Shown: positions 6,968 through 15,131, numbered from the stretch's first letter. The stretch is 22,296 nucleotides of DNA from an uncultured Bacteroidales bacterium (GCA_903873355.1 CAIQOG010000649.1:1-22296); one strand, 5' to 3'. Notes: a model not told the origin generated them from the sequence alone. Numbers and translations are program-made.

Positions 6968-6995
6968 ACTGATAATTATACTCTGATAACTGAAA
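6968..6995. repeat. Heptamer array, WCTGATA-like units, before glycosyltransferase
   Basis: Four 7-bp steps are ACTGATA, a diverged ATTATAC, TCTGATA and ACTGAAA. They fill nearly all of the 35-bp gap between the lysA stop and the next ATG at 6997. Confidence 0.55.
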
Positions 6996-6996
6996 A

Positions 6997-8148
6997 ATGA
7001 ATATATACGGGTTCTCATTTTCGCTGATTGAATTGATTGTGTTTGGTGCTTTGCTGATTACTTTCTTTTATCAACTTTATTTTTACACCAGATATTTGAA
7101 CGGAGTACTACGTTTACGTAGAAAAGCGAAAAATGGAAAAGTTCATTTTCAGACCGAACAACCACCTGTCTCAGTTATTATTTGTGCCAAAGATGAAGCA
7201 GAAAACCTCGAGAAATTTCTTCCGCTTATACTTCAGCAGGATTACCCTGAATACGAAGTCATTGTTATAAACGATGGTTCCACTGACGATACCGAAAAAA
7301 TTCTACGTGATTTGGGTGAACAATACCCTCGTTTGCGTACCACGTTTGTTCCGGTTGGAGCAAAAAACGTGAGTACCAAAAAACTTGGTATTACGTTGGG
7401 AATTAAAGCCTCTAAATACGATTTCCTATTGATGACAGATGCAGACTGCGTGCCTGAAAATAAAGAATGGATTGCCTGCATGATGCGCAACTTCAGCCGC
7501 GAAACTGATTTCGTGTTGGGTTATGGAGCTTATCAGCAAAAGAAAGGATTCCTGAATCGCCTGATTACTTTCGATACCTTATTTATCGCGTTACAATACC
7601 TGGGTATGGCTGCTGCACGCAAACCATATATGGGCGTAGGACGTAATCTTGCATATCGCAAGGAAACGTTTATGGCACAAAAGGGCTTTGCTTCTACATT
7701 ACACCTGAGTTCAGGTGATGATGATTTGCTGGTAAACAAAGCATCGAATCCCTGGAATACACGAATAGAAGTTGCATCGGATAGCATCACCTGGTCAGAA
7801 CCAAATAAAACTTTCAGAGGTTGGTTTTATCAGAAAGAACGCCACTTGTCAGTATCATCGTTCTACAAAAGTTCGAGCAAGATGCGCTTGGTTTTTGAAC
7901 CAACCACACGAGGTCTTTTTTACTTGTTGCTAATTTTGGCACTTGTTTTTGGAAGCATGATAACTCAGATTGCCACCGGAGTTTTGTTTCTCACACGTTA
8001 TCTGGTACAAGCTGTTATTATTAATATGTCTTCCAGGCATTTCGGTGGACGACGCTATATCAGCAGCTTGCCGTTGTTGGATATTCTGCTTCCGCTAATT
8101 AATCTTTATATTTTACTTTTTGGTCGGAAAAGTACAAATCGCTGGTAA
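6997..8148 (+). CDS. Membrane-bound family 2 glycosyltransferase
   Basis: This 383-residue protein is an inner-membrane GT2 transferase that processively or singly adds sugars from nucleotide donors on the cytoplasmic face. One membrane helix (about 8-28) leads into a GT-A domain beginning PPVSVIICAKDEAENL. It has the donor-site VINDGSTDDT (90-99), the metal-binding DxD in TDADC (147-151), a GDDD acceptor motif (240-243) and QKERH (279-283), a variant of QxxRW. Two more membrane helices follow (about 304-324 and 360-377). The layout resembles cellulose/hyaluronan synthase-like enzymes, but it is short and the substrate is unknown. It starts 35 bp after lysA and is likely in the same transcript. 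It ends only 19 bp from the converging nuclease gene, with no terminator between. Confidence 0.88.
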   Translation: MNIYGFSFSLIELIVFGALLITFFYQLYFYTRYLNGVLRLRRKAKNGKVHFQTEQPPVSVIICAKDEAENLEKFLPLILQQDYPEYEVIVINDGSTDDTEKILRDLGEQYPRLRTTFVPVGAKNVSTKKLGITLGIKASKYDFLLMTDADCVPENKEWIACMMRNFSRETDFVLGYGAYQQKKGFLNRLITFDTLFIALQYLGMAAARKPYMGVGRNLAYRKETFMAQKGFASTLHLSSGDDDLLVNKASNPWNTRIEVASDSITWSEPNKTFRGWFYQKERHLSVSSFYKSSSKMRLVFEPTTRGLFYLLLILALVFGSMITQIATGVLFLTRYLVQAVIINMSSRHFGGRRYISSLPLLDILLPLINLYILLFGRKSTNRW

Positions 8149-8167
8149 GTCATACTTTTACATTTCG

Positions 8168-10111
8168 CTAAAAATTATTGCAAATAAGAATTCGCTTAAC
8201 TCCTTCACCCACAATTTTTACCAGATAAATGCCGGAAGGTAGTTTTAATTCACGAATATTTACTGTCTGCTTCTCAGAAATAATTTTTGCTTGCAAGAGT
8301 AAAATTCCCTTTGTGTTAAATAATTGAAGAGTTTTCCCCTCAGCATTTGAAATTGAAAAACAATCATTTACAAGGGTCGGTGTAATTTGAATTTTATCTT
8401 CAAACGACAAGTTTTCAACAGATGTATAATTACCAAGTGACAACCCGATAACAATCGGGTCGTGGTCAGAACTTCTGTACATATTTGCCTGATAAGAACT
8501 TCCGGCATAACCATATATATCAGGTTCATCAGAGTTAATATGAAACGCGCAAACACCGGTAACCTGAGGTAATAAAGTTGCTGATGCCAATGCATTATCC
8601 AGATATCCGGCCTGATTATTATACACGTAGCTATAAGTAGTGTCGGCATGAAAAGCACGGTGTAAGTCCGTATAACCTGCTTTTACAAGTGTCTGAATTG
8701 GGTCTTCCATCCCATAAGCATTCAAATCACCCATTATTATCACATCATTATCTCCATAAAATGTTTTGCATGTATTTGCAAAAGTAATGGTTGAATTAGC
8801 TTCCTGAACCCGTGTGTAATTGTAGCAACTTTGTCCATCTCCCTGATCTGCATCAGAACCCGTTGCAGAACTGCAACCACTTTTGGCTTTAAAATGATTG
8901 ATGCCGAAAATAATTTTTTCATTATTGCTTTTTAGTATGAATGCCTGAGCTTTTTTTCTGTATTTTGGAGCACTGCTTGGTAAATCATTGCTTTTCAAAG
9001 TCGAATAGGGTGTGACTTTATCGGTACGATAAATAAAGGCTGCTTTGGTATAAGAACCACTTGCCGTTCCACCATCATCAACATAACCATAGCGTCCGGC
9101 AACAGTTGCTGTATTTAAACCTGCAACAAGTTTTTGCAATGCCGCCTGACCCTGCTGAATTTCAATCAAACCATAAACATCTGCATCGATAGCCAGCATA
9201 GCTGCAACGATTTTAGTGTGTTGCTGAGCTGCCTGTGTGGCATCATTTGGTCCAAAGCCAGTTCCAAAAGAATCATAAAGATACACTTCAAGATTAAAAG
9301 CACAAAGTTTCAGATTGTAGTTGCCCAATCCAAAAGGTGCTGTTGGTCGTGGATTTCCAAAAAAACGGGGTGTTGTTGCAGGATAAAGTACATTAATAGA
9401 ATTTGCAAAATCTACTGTAGCCAGCAAACCATTTACCCGTTCGCCTGGTCTTCTTGAGCCTGAAGCATCAGCAAAAACCGGAGGTGAATAATTTGTAGTA
9501 GTTATGCCATCATCAAGTGTAAGTTGTGTTAATGAGTTTGAGTTTACTAAATTTGTATACGCTGTTGATGTTGGTAAGAACTGGTTTGTAGGAGTATATA
9601 ATCGTGTTGGATTTAAAGTAAGCTGTCCTGCAGTTAGCAATGCCGAGTTTGAAGTTACATAAATATTTTGATCAAACTGAAGTAACATTCCTTCGTATTG
9701 TTCCCAATTCCAGTTAGTTGCATCGTATTTTACTTTCACAAAAGGTAAAGAATTATTCGAACTTTTTATTGTTGTTTTTGTAAGTGAACCAATTTGTGTT
9801 CTTCCGGAATTTTCTGACACTGTCCCGGTTATTTCAACTAAATCTCCAACTGTAATATTATCTGTTGAAGTGGCTACAAATATTCCGTCTGAAGTAAGAC
9901 TATTGTTGTCACCTACAGCATCTTGAATGAAATATCCACCAACTTTGTTTGTCCCGATAAATTTAGCGGTAACAACACCCGAAGTCTTTACTAACTGAGA
10001 AACATACGAACTACTTGATCCTGTGCCTTGAATCTGAGGAATTATAAGTGTAGTTTGTCCTGACAGACTAATAGCGATAAAAAATAGGGATAAATAGAGA
10101 ATTAATTTCAT
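8168..10111 (-). CDS. T9SS-exported endonuclease/exonuclease/phosphatase-family nuclease
   Basis: The 647-residue product is a secreted phosphohydrolase of the endonuclease/exonuclease/phosphatase (EEP) superfamily, resembling extracellular nucleases of the ExeM/NucH type. I start it at the ATG 10109-10111, which gives a classic signal peptide (MKLILYLSLFFIAISLSGQ); the longer frame to 10177 adds 22 residues with no support. An OB-fold-like segment follows (about 45-120: VVTAKFIGT, GYFIQDAVGD, VGDLVEITGTVSE). The EEP domain begins near 267 (LKLCAFNLEVYL) with likely metal Glu317 (GLIEI), His406 (NHFKAK), Asp462 and Asn464 (GDLNAYG) and the final DHD at 549-551. The last 80 residues look like a type A T9SS sorting domain (LQLFNTKGILLLQ, LPSGIYLVKIVGEGVKRIL). 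It probably scavenges extracellular DNA or phosphate. The substrate is not proven. Confidence 0.88.
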   Translation of the reverse strand: MKLILYLSLFFIAISLSGQTTLIIPQIQGTGSSSSYVSQLVKTSGVVTAKFIGTNKVGGYFIQDAVGDNNSLTSDGIFVATSTDNITVGDLVEITGTVSENSGRTQIGSLTKTTIKSSNNSLPFVKVKYDATNWNWEQYEGMLLQFDQNIYVTSNSALLTAGQLTLNPTRLYTPTNQFLPTSTAYTNLVNSNSLTQLTLDDGITTTNYSPPVFADASGSRRPGERVNGLLATVDFANSINVLYPATTPRFFGNPRPTAPFGLGNYNLKLCAFNLEVYLYDSFGTGFGPNDATQAAQQHTKIVAAMLAIDADVYGLIEIQQGQAALQKLVAGLNTATVAGRYGYVDDGGTASGSYTKAAFIYRTDKVTPYSTLKSNDLPSSAPKYRKKAQAFILKSNNEKIIFGINHFKAKSGCSSATGSDADQGDGQSCYNYTRVQEANSTITFANTCKTFYGDNDVIIMGDLNAYGMEDPIQTLVKAGYTDLHRAFHADTTYSYVYNNQAGYLDNALASATLLPQVTGVCAFHINSDEPDIYGYAGSSYQANMYRSSDHDPIVIGLSLGNYTSVENLSFEDKIQITPTLVNDCFSISNAEGKTLQLFNTKGILLLQAKIISEKQTVNIRELKLPSGIYLVKIVGEGVKRILICNNF

Positions 10112-10136
10112 TTGTTTTGCGTTTAAAAATGAAAGA

Positions 10137-10144
10137 CAAATGTA
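10137..10144 (-). promoter_or_regulatory. Likely -7 element for the secreted nuclease
   Basis: TACATTTG on the minus strand fits TAnnTTTG exactly and lies 25 bp upstream of the chosen ATG, implying a leader of only about 20 nt. This supports the shorter start, because the longer frame would begin upstream of this promoter box. No matching -33 box is seen at 19-20 bp. Confidence 0.5.
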
Positions 10145-10387
10145 GACAATATAGATTAAAAATGAATGAAAATACAAATATTATTTAGGTTAAAATAGAT
10201 TCTATTATAAATAGCGATAAAATTTCGTTTAATTGTATAATTAACATAATTTAACCGCATTGCAAAGTGTGAATTTATTGATTTGATATTCAATATGATA
10301 GGATGTTTCAAAGATTAAAATTTCCGAAATTTATGGTTAATATTCAATAGATTTCAGAATTTTTATCACAAGAAATTAAATTAAATG
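10145..10387. other. AT-rich intergenic region between divergent genes
   Basis: About 240 very AT-rich bases lie between the promoters of the secreted nuclease and the winged-helix gene. I find no plausible coding frame or RNA gene. The length and divergent layout leave room for regulator binding, but no clear operator repeat is seen. Confidence 0.5.
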
Positions 10388-10419
10388 TTTGCTTATTAAA
10401 CTTTTTTACTGTACTTTTG
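10388..10419 (+). promoter_or_regulatory. Promoter of the orphan winged-helix gene
   Basis: TTTG (10388-10391), 20 bp, then TACTTTTG (10412-10419) fits the Bacteroidota promoter with one extra spacer base. It predicts a leader of about 90 nt. Confidence 0.7.
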
Positions 10420-10453
10420 TTAAATATATGCGGCATAACCTATTTTGTGTTGT

Positions 10454-10481
10454 ATATAGCTCTAAATTGTAAAAGCTATAT
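10454..10481 (+). promoter_or_regulatory. Inverted repeat in the winged-helix gene leader
   Basis: ATATAGCT (10454-10461) and AGCTATAT (10474-10481) are perfect inverted copies separated by 12 bp. The element is downstream of the predicted transcription start and 34 bp before the ATG. It could be an autoregulatory operator or an RNA hairpin; neither is shown. Confidence 0.35.
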
Positions 10482-10515
10482 TCACTATATCTATTAATTC
10501 TTAAAACGTAAAAAA

Positions 10516-10860
10516 ATGGAAAACGAAAACAAAGTACTTGAAAAACTGCTAAAAACTCCAACTTATACAGTTGGTAATTTTACTGTCGATGTACAGAAAA
10601 GACTTCTTTCGATCAAAGGAGACTCTAAAAAGCTAACCAACAAAGAATTACATCTGTTGATCGTTTTGGCTGCAAATCCAAACGTATTATTGGAACGTAA
10701 ATTTTTACTTGAGTCAATTTGGGAAGAAAACAACTACTTTAACGGAAGAAGCATGGATGTTTATCTTTGCAAACTTCGTAAATTGTTAGCAGATGATCAA
10801 AGATTGAACATTGTAAATATTCATGGTAAAGGCTATAAATTAATTGCTCCTGCAAATTAA
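10516..10860 (+). CDS. Orphan OmpR-type winged-helix DNA-binding protein
   Basis: This 114-residue protein consists almost entirely of a Trans_reg_C (OmpR/PhoB) winged-helix domain. The N-terminal beta strands are in TYTVGNFTVDVQKRLLSIKGDSKKLTNKE. The helical core is LHLLIVLAANPNVLLERKFLLESIWEEN. The recognition helix is RSMDVYLCKLRKLL (about 78-91), and the wing ends in IHGKGYKLI (102-110). A normal response regulator has about 120 receiver residues before this; here only some 15 residues precede the domain. The gene has its own promoter, leader and strong terminator, and the frame starts cleanly. It therefore looks like a genuine stand-alone regulator, not a truncated gene. No histidine kinase or receiver gene lies nearby. 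Binding targets and signal are unknown. Confidence 0.85.
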   Translation: MENENKVLEKLLKTPTYTVGNFTVDVQKRLLSIKGDSKKLTNKELHLLIVLAANPNVLLERKFLLESIWEENNYFNGRSMDVYLCKLRKLLADDQRLNIVNIHGKGYKLIAPAN

Positions 10861-10890
10861 TTTGTTTTTATCACGATAAACCATATAAAC

Positions 10891-10927
10891 GAAGAGATGT
10901 GTTAATTTACATCTCTTCCTTTTTTTT
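10891..10927 (+). terminator. Strong intrinsic terminator after winged-helix gene
   Basis: A perfect 10-bp stem GAAGAGATGT/ACATCTCTTC (10891-10900, 10909-10918) has an eight-base loop and is followed by an eight-base T-run (10920-10927). It isolates the regulator from metK. Confidence 0.9.
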
Positions 10928-10959
10928 AGTTGATTTCAAACAAGGCTTATAAATGAAAT

Positions 10960-10990
10960 TTTGCCAATTGAAATAGATTTCGTACTTTTG
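10960..10990 (+). promoter_or_regulatory. Promoter of metK
   Basis: TTTG (10960-10963), exactly 19 bp, then TACTTTTG (10983-10990) is a full consensus Bacteroidota promoter. Initiation about 6-8 bases later would begin transcription at or just inside the 5' strand of riboswitch stem P1. Confidence 0.85.
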
Positions 10991-10991
10991 C

Positions 10992-11084
10992 TGCGTAAAA
11001 AATGTGGAGAGATTTGGACTGCTTGCAACCACAGAAAAAAATGCTAAATCGCAACACTTTCTGCCCCTTTCAAAGTCCTACGCA
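10992..11084 (+). promoter_or_regulatory. SAM riboswitch (SAM-I-like, short P2)
   Basis: The core carries the SAM-I clan signature. GAGAGATTTG (11007-11016) is followed by CTGCTTGCAACC (11019-11030), an A-rich stretch and TGCTAAATC (11042-11050). GATTT and AAATC pair, as do the closing P1 strands TGCGTA (10992-10997) and TACGCA (11079-11084). Compared with Gram-positive SAM-I, the GGCCCGAUGAAACCCGGC helix with its kink-turn is cut down to a tiny GC-TT-GC. The location directly in front of metK, the SAM synthetase, agrees with SAM feedback. No terminator with a U-tract follows and 118 nt separate it from the ATG, so the output may be translational; that is inference. Confidence 0.8.
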
Positions 11085-11163
11085 CTTTCCCCGTTTAATT
11101 TACAGGAGATTTAAAACAATTCATTCATCTTTACTGTTTCAATTTGCAGTTTGCTTACAATGC

Positions 11164-11199
11164 AATCGTAAATTGTAAATCGTAAAATCGTAAATTAAA
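11164..11199. repeat. Heptamer array, consensus AATYGTA, before metK
   Basis: AATCGTA, AATTGTA and AATCGTA are followed by one extra A, then AATCGTA and a partial unit. The array ends 3 bp before the metK ATG, between the riboswitch and the start codon, so it makes up the untranslated region next to the ribosome entry site. Confidence 0.75.
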
Positions 11200-11202
11200 G
11201 AA

Positions 11203-12483
11203 ATGGGATACTTATTTTCATCCGAATCGGTTTCAGAAGGTCATCCAGACAAAGTTGCCGATCAAATTTCAGATGCCATTCTGGACAACTTTCTGGCATT
11301 GGACAGCACTTCAAAAGTGGCCTGTGAAACTCTTGTAACTACCGGTCAGGTTGTGTTGGCCGGCGAAGTAAAATCAAACGCTTACATCGATGTTCAGTCA
11401 GTGGCTCGCCGTGTGATTAACCGCATTGGTTATACCAAAAGCGAGTATATGTTCGACGGAAATGCCTGCGGTATTTTCTCAGCTTTGCACGAACAATCGG
11501 GCGATATCAACCGTGGTGTGGAACGTGAAGACCCAATGAATCAAGGCGCCGGCGACCAGGGAATGATGTTTGGTTATGCAACCAACGAAACCAAAAACCT
11601 GATGCCGATTGCGCTTGATCTTTCGCATGCTTTAGTGGAAGAACTGGCAGCAATTCGTCGCGAAGAAAAAGTAATGACTTATCTCCGTCCCGATTCAAAA
11701 TCACAGGTTACCATCGAATACGATGACAACAACCAACCGGTAAAAGTACATACCATTGTGGTTTCTACTCAACACGACGATTTTTCAAAACCATCAGCAA
11801 CAAAATCCCAATTACAGGCTGATGAAGAGATGTTGGCAATAATTAAAGAAGACGTAAAAAATATTCTGATTCCTCGTGTAAAAGCATTGGATGTACAGTT
11901 TGCCCAATTAATAAAAGATGATTTTATTCTTCACGTAAACCCGACCGGAAAATTCGTAATCGGTGGTCCTCATGGAGATACAGGTCTGACAGGTCGTAAA
12001 ATTATTGTTGATACATACGGTGGTAAAGGTGCTCACGGTGGTGGTGCTTTCTCGGGCAAAGATCCTTCGAAAGTGGACCGTTCGGCAGCTTATGCAGCCC
12101 GTCACATTGCCAAAAACATTGTGGCTGCTGGTTTGGCTAATGAAGTTTTGGTTCAGGTGGCATACGCTATCGGTGTGGCAAAACCAATGAACCTTTATGT
12201 AAATACCTACGGGACTGCTCAGGTTAAACTAAGCGATGGCGAAATTGCAACCAAAATCGAAAAATTGTTCGATATGCGTCCGAAAGCCATTGAAGAGCGC
12301 CTGAAATTACGTAACCCAATTTATGAAGAATCAGCTTCATACGGTCATGTTGGACGTACGCCGGTGGTGGTTACAAAGAAATTTAAAGACGGAAACGGAA
12401 ATGAAATTTCGAAAGAAGTAGAACTTTTTACCTGGGAAAAAACCGATATGGTGGATGCTATTAAAGCTGAATTCGGAATCTGA
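11203..12483 (+). CDS. metK: S-adenosylmethionine synthetase
   Basis: MetK makes SAM from methionine and ATP, supplying methyl groups and the substrate of QueA, encoded nearby. The 426-residue length fits the Bacteroidota form, slightly longer than the 384 residues of Escherichia coli. Visible signatures are [18 protein letters not shown] at the N-terminus, FDGNACGI (84-91), the hexapeptide region [12 protein letters not shown] (115-126) and [13 protein letters not shown] (254-266). Also present is the glycine-rich [22 protein letters not shown], in which the ligand-binding lysines lie. The start ATG gives the conserved beginning [17 protein letters not shown]. The gene is monocistronic, with its own consensus promoter, a SAM riboswitch leader and a terminator 38 bp after the stop. 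Confidence 0.98.
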   Translation: MGYLFSSESVSEGHPDKVADQISDAILDNFLALDSTSKVACETLVTTGQVVLAGEVKSNAYIDVQSVARRVINRIGYTKSEYMFDGNACGIFSALHEQSGDINRGVEREDPMNQGAGDQGMMFGYATNETKNLMPIALDLSHALVEELAAIRREEKVMTYLRPDSKSQVTIEYDDNNQPVKVHTIVVSTQHDDFSKPSATKSQLQADEEMLAIIKEDVKNILIPRVKALDVQFAQLIKDDFILHVNPTGKFVIGGPHGDTGLTGRKIIVDTYGGKGAHGGGAFSGKDPSKVDRSAAYAARHIAKNIVAAGLANEVLVQVAYAIGVAKPMNLYVNTYGTAQVKLSDGEIATKIEKLFDMRPKAIEERLKLRNPIYEESASYGHVGRTPVVVTKKFKDGNGNEISKEVELFTWEKTDMVDAIKAEFGI

Positions 12484-12520
12484 ACTGACTTGTAGAACCA
12501 AGTATCAGGATATTAAACTA

Positions 12521-12557
12521 AAGACTCCTGCTTTACAAATTGTAAGGCAGGAGTTTT
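12521..12557 (+). terminator. Intrinsic terminator after metK
   Basis: A 17-bp stem pairs 12521-12537 with 12541-12557, contains two G-U pairs and closes a three-base loop. Its core is CTCCTGC/GCAGGAG. The right arm ends in TTTT and further Ts follow after GA. Confidence 0.85.
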
Positions 12558-12637
12558 GATTTTTGAAGAATAAAATCATTTTCGAATATTTTAATAAATT
12601 CAAGAGATTAAGCCTATGCAATTTCCATTTTTTCCAT

Positions 12638-12645
12638 TACATTTG
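12638..12645 (+). promoter_or_regulatory. Likely -7 element for the penicillin-binding protein gene
   Basis: TACATTTG fits TAnnTTTG exactly and lies 23 bp before the ATG, giving a short leader. A matching TTTG is not evident 19-20 bp upstream. Confidence 0.5.
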
Positions 12646-12668
12646 TATTAAACAAAACCTATCGATTT

Positions 12669-15131
12669 ATGAGAAGAAAGAAAGAAAATCTGAAAGAGAA
12701 TATTAAGGATTTTATTTTGTTTTGGTGGGGGAAACTGTTGGAGTTTTTACCTGTAGCTTGGGATTTTATCAAAGTTTGGTGGGAAAAGTTTATTACGTGG
12801 CGTAAAGTCCGGATTGCACGCTATCATGGATTGGTATGGTATCAGAAAATTGTCAACCTGATAGTAACTTCTATCGTTTTGTTTCTTATATATCTTTTCA
12901 TAGTTGATATTAACTTATTCTGGTTGTTTGGAAAATCGCCGGGATTAAGGAGTATTAGTAATCCAAATCAATCGGTTGCAACGCTCATTTATACTGCCGA
13001 TGGCAAAGTTTTTGGCAAATACTTTCGTGAAAACCGCACGCCGGTAGTTTATGATGAAATTTCTCCAAAGCTCATCAAAACACTTATAGCTACTGAAGAT
13101 GAACGATTTTATAAACATTTCGGGATTGATTTTGAGGGTGTTGTTGCAGCCATGAAAGACATGACTCAGGGTCGGAGTCGTGGTGCAAGTACCATTACAC
13201 AGCAGTTGGTGAAAAATATGTACAAAACCCGTAATCAGTATTCAACGGGTCTTTTTGGATATATTCCGGGTGTAAAACTAATAATCAGCAAAACAAAGGA
13301 ATGGACTACGGCTGTAAAAATTGAGATTTTCTACAGCAAAAAAGACATTCTGACGATGTATCTCAATACGGTAGATTTTGGAAGTAATGCATATGGAATT
13401 CATACGGCTGCCAAAACATTCTACAAAACAACACCTGCAAAGCTGAATTACGAACAATCTGCAACGCTCGTTGGCTTGTTGAAAGCCACTTCAACTTATA
13501 GCCCGATTACACATCCAAAACGTTCGATGGAACGTCGAAATGTTGTGCTTGATAATCTGATAAGACACAATCTTATTTCTCAACATGAATGTGATTCCCT
13601 TAAGCAAATTCCTATTCGTCTGAATTACAGTGTTGAACAAAGTTATGACGGTAATGCACTTCATTTCCGTGCCTATCTTGAAAAATACCTTCAGGATTGG
13701 GAAGCTGAAAACGGATACGATATTTTTTCTGATGGATTGAAAATATATACCACCATCGATTCGCGCATGCAAAAATATGCAGAGGAAGCAGTCGACAGGC
13801 AAATGCGGATTGTTCAGCGTAAATTTTGGGATCATTGGCATGGACAAAACCCATGGCAGGACGAAAATCACAAGGATATTGTGAATTTTGTGGAAGATAT
13901 TGCCAGGAGAACAAAGACGTATGCTTTATTATCAGCGCGTTATAAAGATAATCCCGATTCAGTTACTTATTTTCTGAATCTGCCTCACAAAACAAAAGTA
14001 TTTGATTACGAAAAAGGCGAGAAGGAAGTAGTTATGAGCGTAATGGACTCGATACGTTATATGAATCACTTTATGCACAGCAGTTTTGTGGCAATGGAAC
14101 CCGAAAGTGGGTATGTAAAAGCCTGGGTCGGGGATATAAATTTTAAATTCTGGCAATATGATAAAGTAGCACAATCAAAACGTCAGCCGGGCTCAACGTT
14201 TAAACTTTTTGTTTACACAGCTGCCATGATGCACGGAATGTCGCCCTGTGATTTGATGACTGATAAATATGTAACCTGGAAATATGACGAAAATGGCAAA
14301 CAAAAAGCCTGGACGCCACATAATGCCAACGGATATTGCCTGAATTATCCTGTAAGTTTAAAAAACGCATTTGCTCAATCAATAAATACCATTGCAGTTC
14401 AATTAGCACAACAGGTTGGAATACCGGAAATTATCAAATATGCTTATTTGCTTGGAATTAAAACCAAGCTTGAAAATCAGCCATCAATTTGTCTTGGATC
14501 GTCGGATGTTTCTTTATTAGAACTTGTAAACTCATTCGGAACAGTAATAAACGAAGGGATTTACCACGACCCGGTACTGATTACCCGCATTGAAGATAAA
14601 GATGGAAATGTGATATACGAACCCAAAACCGAACAACGTCGGGTTATTCCGTATGAAGTCTCGTGGCTGATGACTGAAATGCTGAAAGGTGGTATGACAG
14701 AACCCGGAGGAACTACACAGGCGCTCTGGAGCTGGGATATATTCAGATATAATACCGATTTTGGCGGAAAAACCGGAACTTCGTCCAATCATTCCGACGC
14801 ATGGTTTGTGGGCGTATCGCCCAAACTGATTGGTGGAGCATGGGTTGGCGGTGAGCATCGCAGCGTACATTTCCGTACCGGCGAACTCGGACAGGGAAGC
14901 CGCACAGCATTGCCAATCTTTGGTATGTTTATGGAAAAAGTATTGAAAGACGAAAGTCTGAAACAATACCGTGCTAAATTCCCAACCAAACCGAAAGAAC
15001 CTATTACACGCAATTATGGCTGCCATACCGTGCTGCCACCCGATTCTGTAGCATCCGACTCCGCAGTTATAGAAGGAACTGATATTCCGGACGAGGTGCC
15101 GGTTAGTACAGAACCAACCACGACAGAATAA
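12669..15131 (+). CDS. Class A penicillin-binding protein (PBP1A-type)
   Basis: This bifunctional enzyme polymerises lipid II (glycosyltransferase) and cross-links peptidoglycan (transpeptidase) on the periplasmic face of the inner membrane. The 820 residues start with a cytoplasmic Trp- and Lys-rich tail, then a membrane helix (about 61-82). The GT51 domain has the catalytic Glu143 in ATEDERFYKHFGID and RGASTITQQLVKN (171-183). The transpeptidase domain has the nucleophile motif STFK (Ser509-Lys512, in QPGSTFK), SIN (571-573) and KTGTSS (701-706). All catalytic motifs are intact. The C-terminal 40 residues are Pro/Thr/Glu-rich and low complexity. The neighbouring operon encodes UppP and FtsX, also envelope functions, but on the opposite strand. 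Homologues are named PonA or MrcA; orthology to a particular one is not established here. Confidence 0.96.
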   Translation: MRRKKENLKENIKDFILFWWGKLLEFLPVAWDFIKVWWEKFITWRKVRIARYHGLVWYQKIVNLIVTSIVLFLIYLFIVDINLFWLFGKSPGLRSISNPNQSVATLIYTADGKVFGKYFRENRTPVVYDEISPKLIKTLIATEDERFYKHFGIDFEGVVAAMKDMTQGRSRGASTITQQLVKNMYKTRNQYSTGLFGYIPGVKLIISKTKEWTTAVKIEIFYSKKDILTMYLNTVDFGSNAYGIHTAAKTFYKTTPAKLNYEQSATLVGLLKATSTYSPITHPKRSMERRNVVLDNLIRHNLISQHECDSLKQIPIRLNYSVEQSYDGNALHFRAYLEKYLQDWEAENGYDIFSDGLKIYTTIDSRMQKYAEEAVDRQMRIVQRKFWDHWHGQNPWQDENHKDIVNFVEDIARRTKTYALLSARYKDNPDSVTYFLNLPHKTKVFDYEKGEKEVVMSVMDSIRYMNHFMHSSFVAMEPESGYVKAWVGDINFKFWQYDKVAQSKRQPGSTFKLFVYTAAMMHGMSPCDLMTDKYVTWKYDENGKQKAWTPHNANGYCLNYPVSLKNAFAQSINTIAVQLAQQVGIPEIIKYAYLLGIKTKLENQPSICLGSSDVSLLELVNSFGTVINEGIYHDPVLITRIEDKDGNVIYEPKTEQRRVIPYEVSWLMTEMLKGGMTEPGGTTQALWSWDIFRYNTDFGGKTGTSSNHSDAWFVGVSPKLIGGAWVGGEHRSVHFRTGELGQGSRTALPIFGMFMEKVLKDESLKQYRAKFPTKPKEPITRNYGCHTVLPPDSVASDSAVIEGTDIPDEVPVSTEPTTTE

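Noticed and set aside
8149..8167. Terminator between the converging glycosyltransferase and nuclease genes
   Set aside because: The 19-bp gap has no inverted repeat. Termination may occur inside the opposite gene, but no site can be pointed to.
10112..10177. Longer N-terminus for the secreted nuclease
   Set aside because: It spans the TACATTTG promoter box and would bury the clear signal peptide that begins at 10111.
14532..15026. Long antisense frame (164 codons) inside the penicillin-binding protein gene
   Set aside because: It lies wholly within a well-conserved coding region and shows no protein family features. It is a by-product of the codon use of the true gene.
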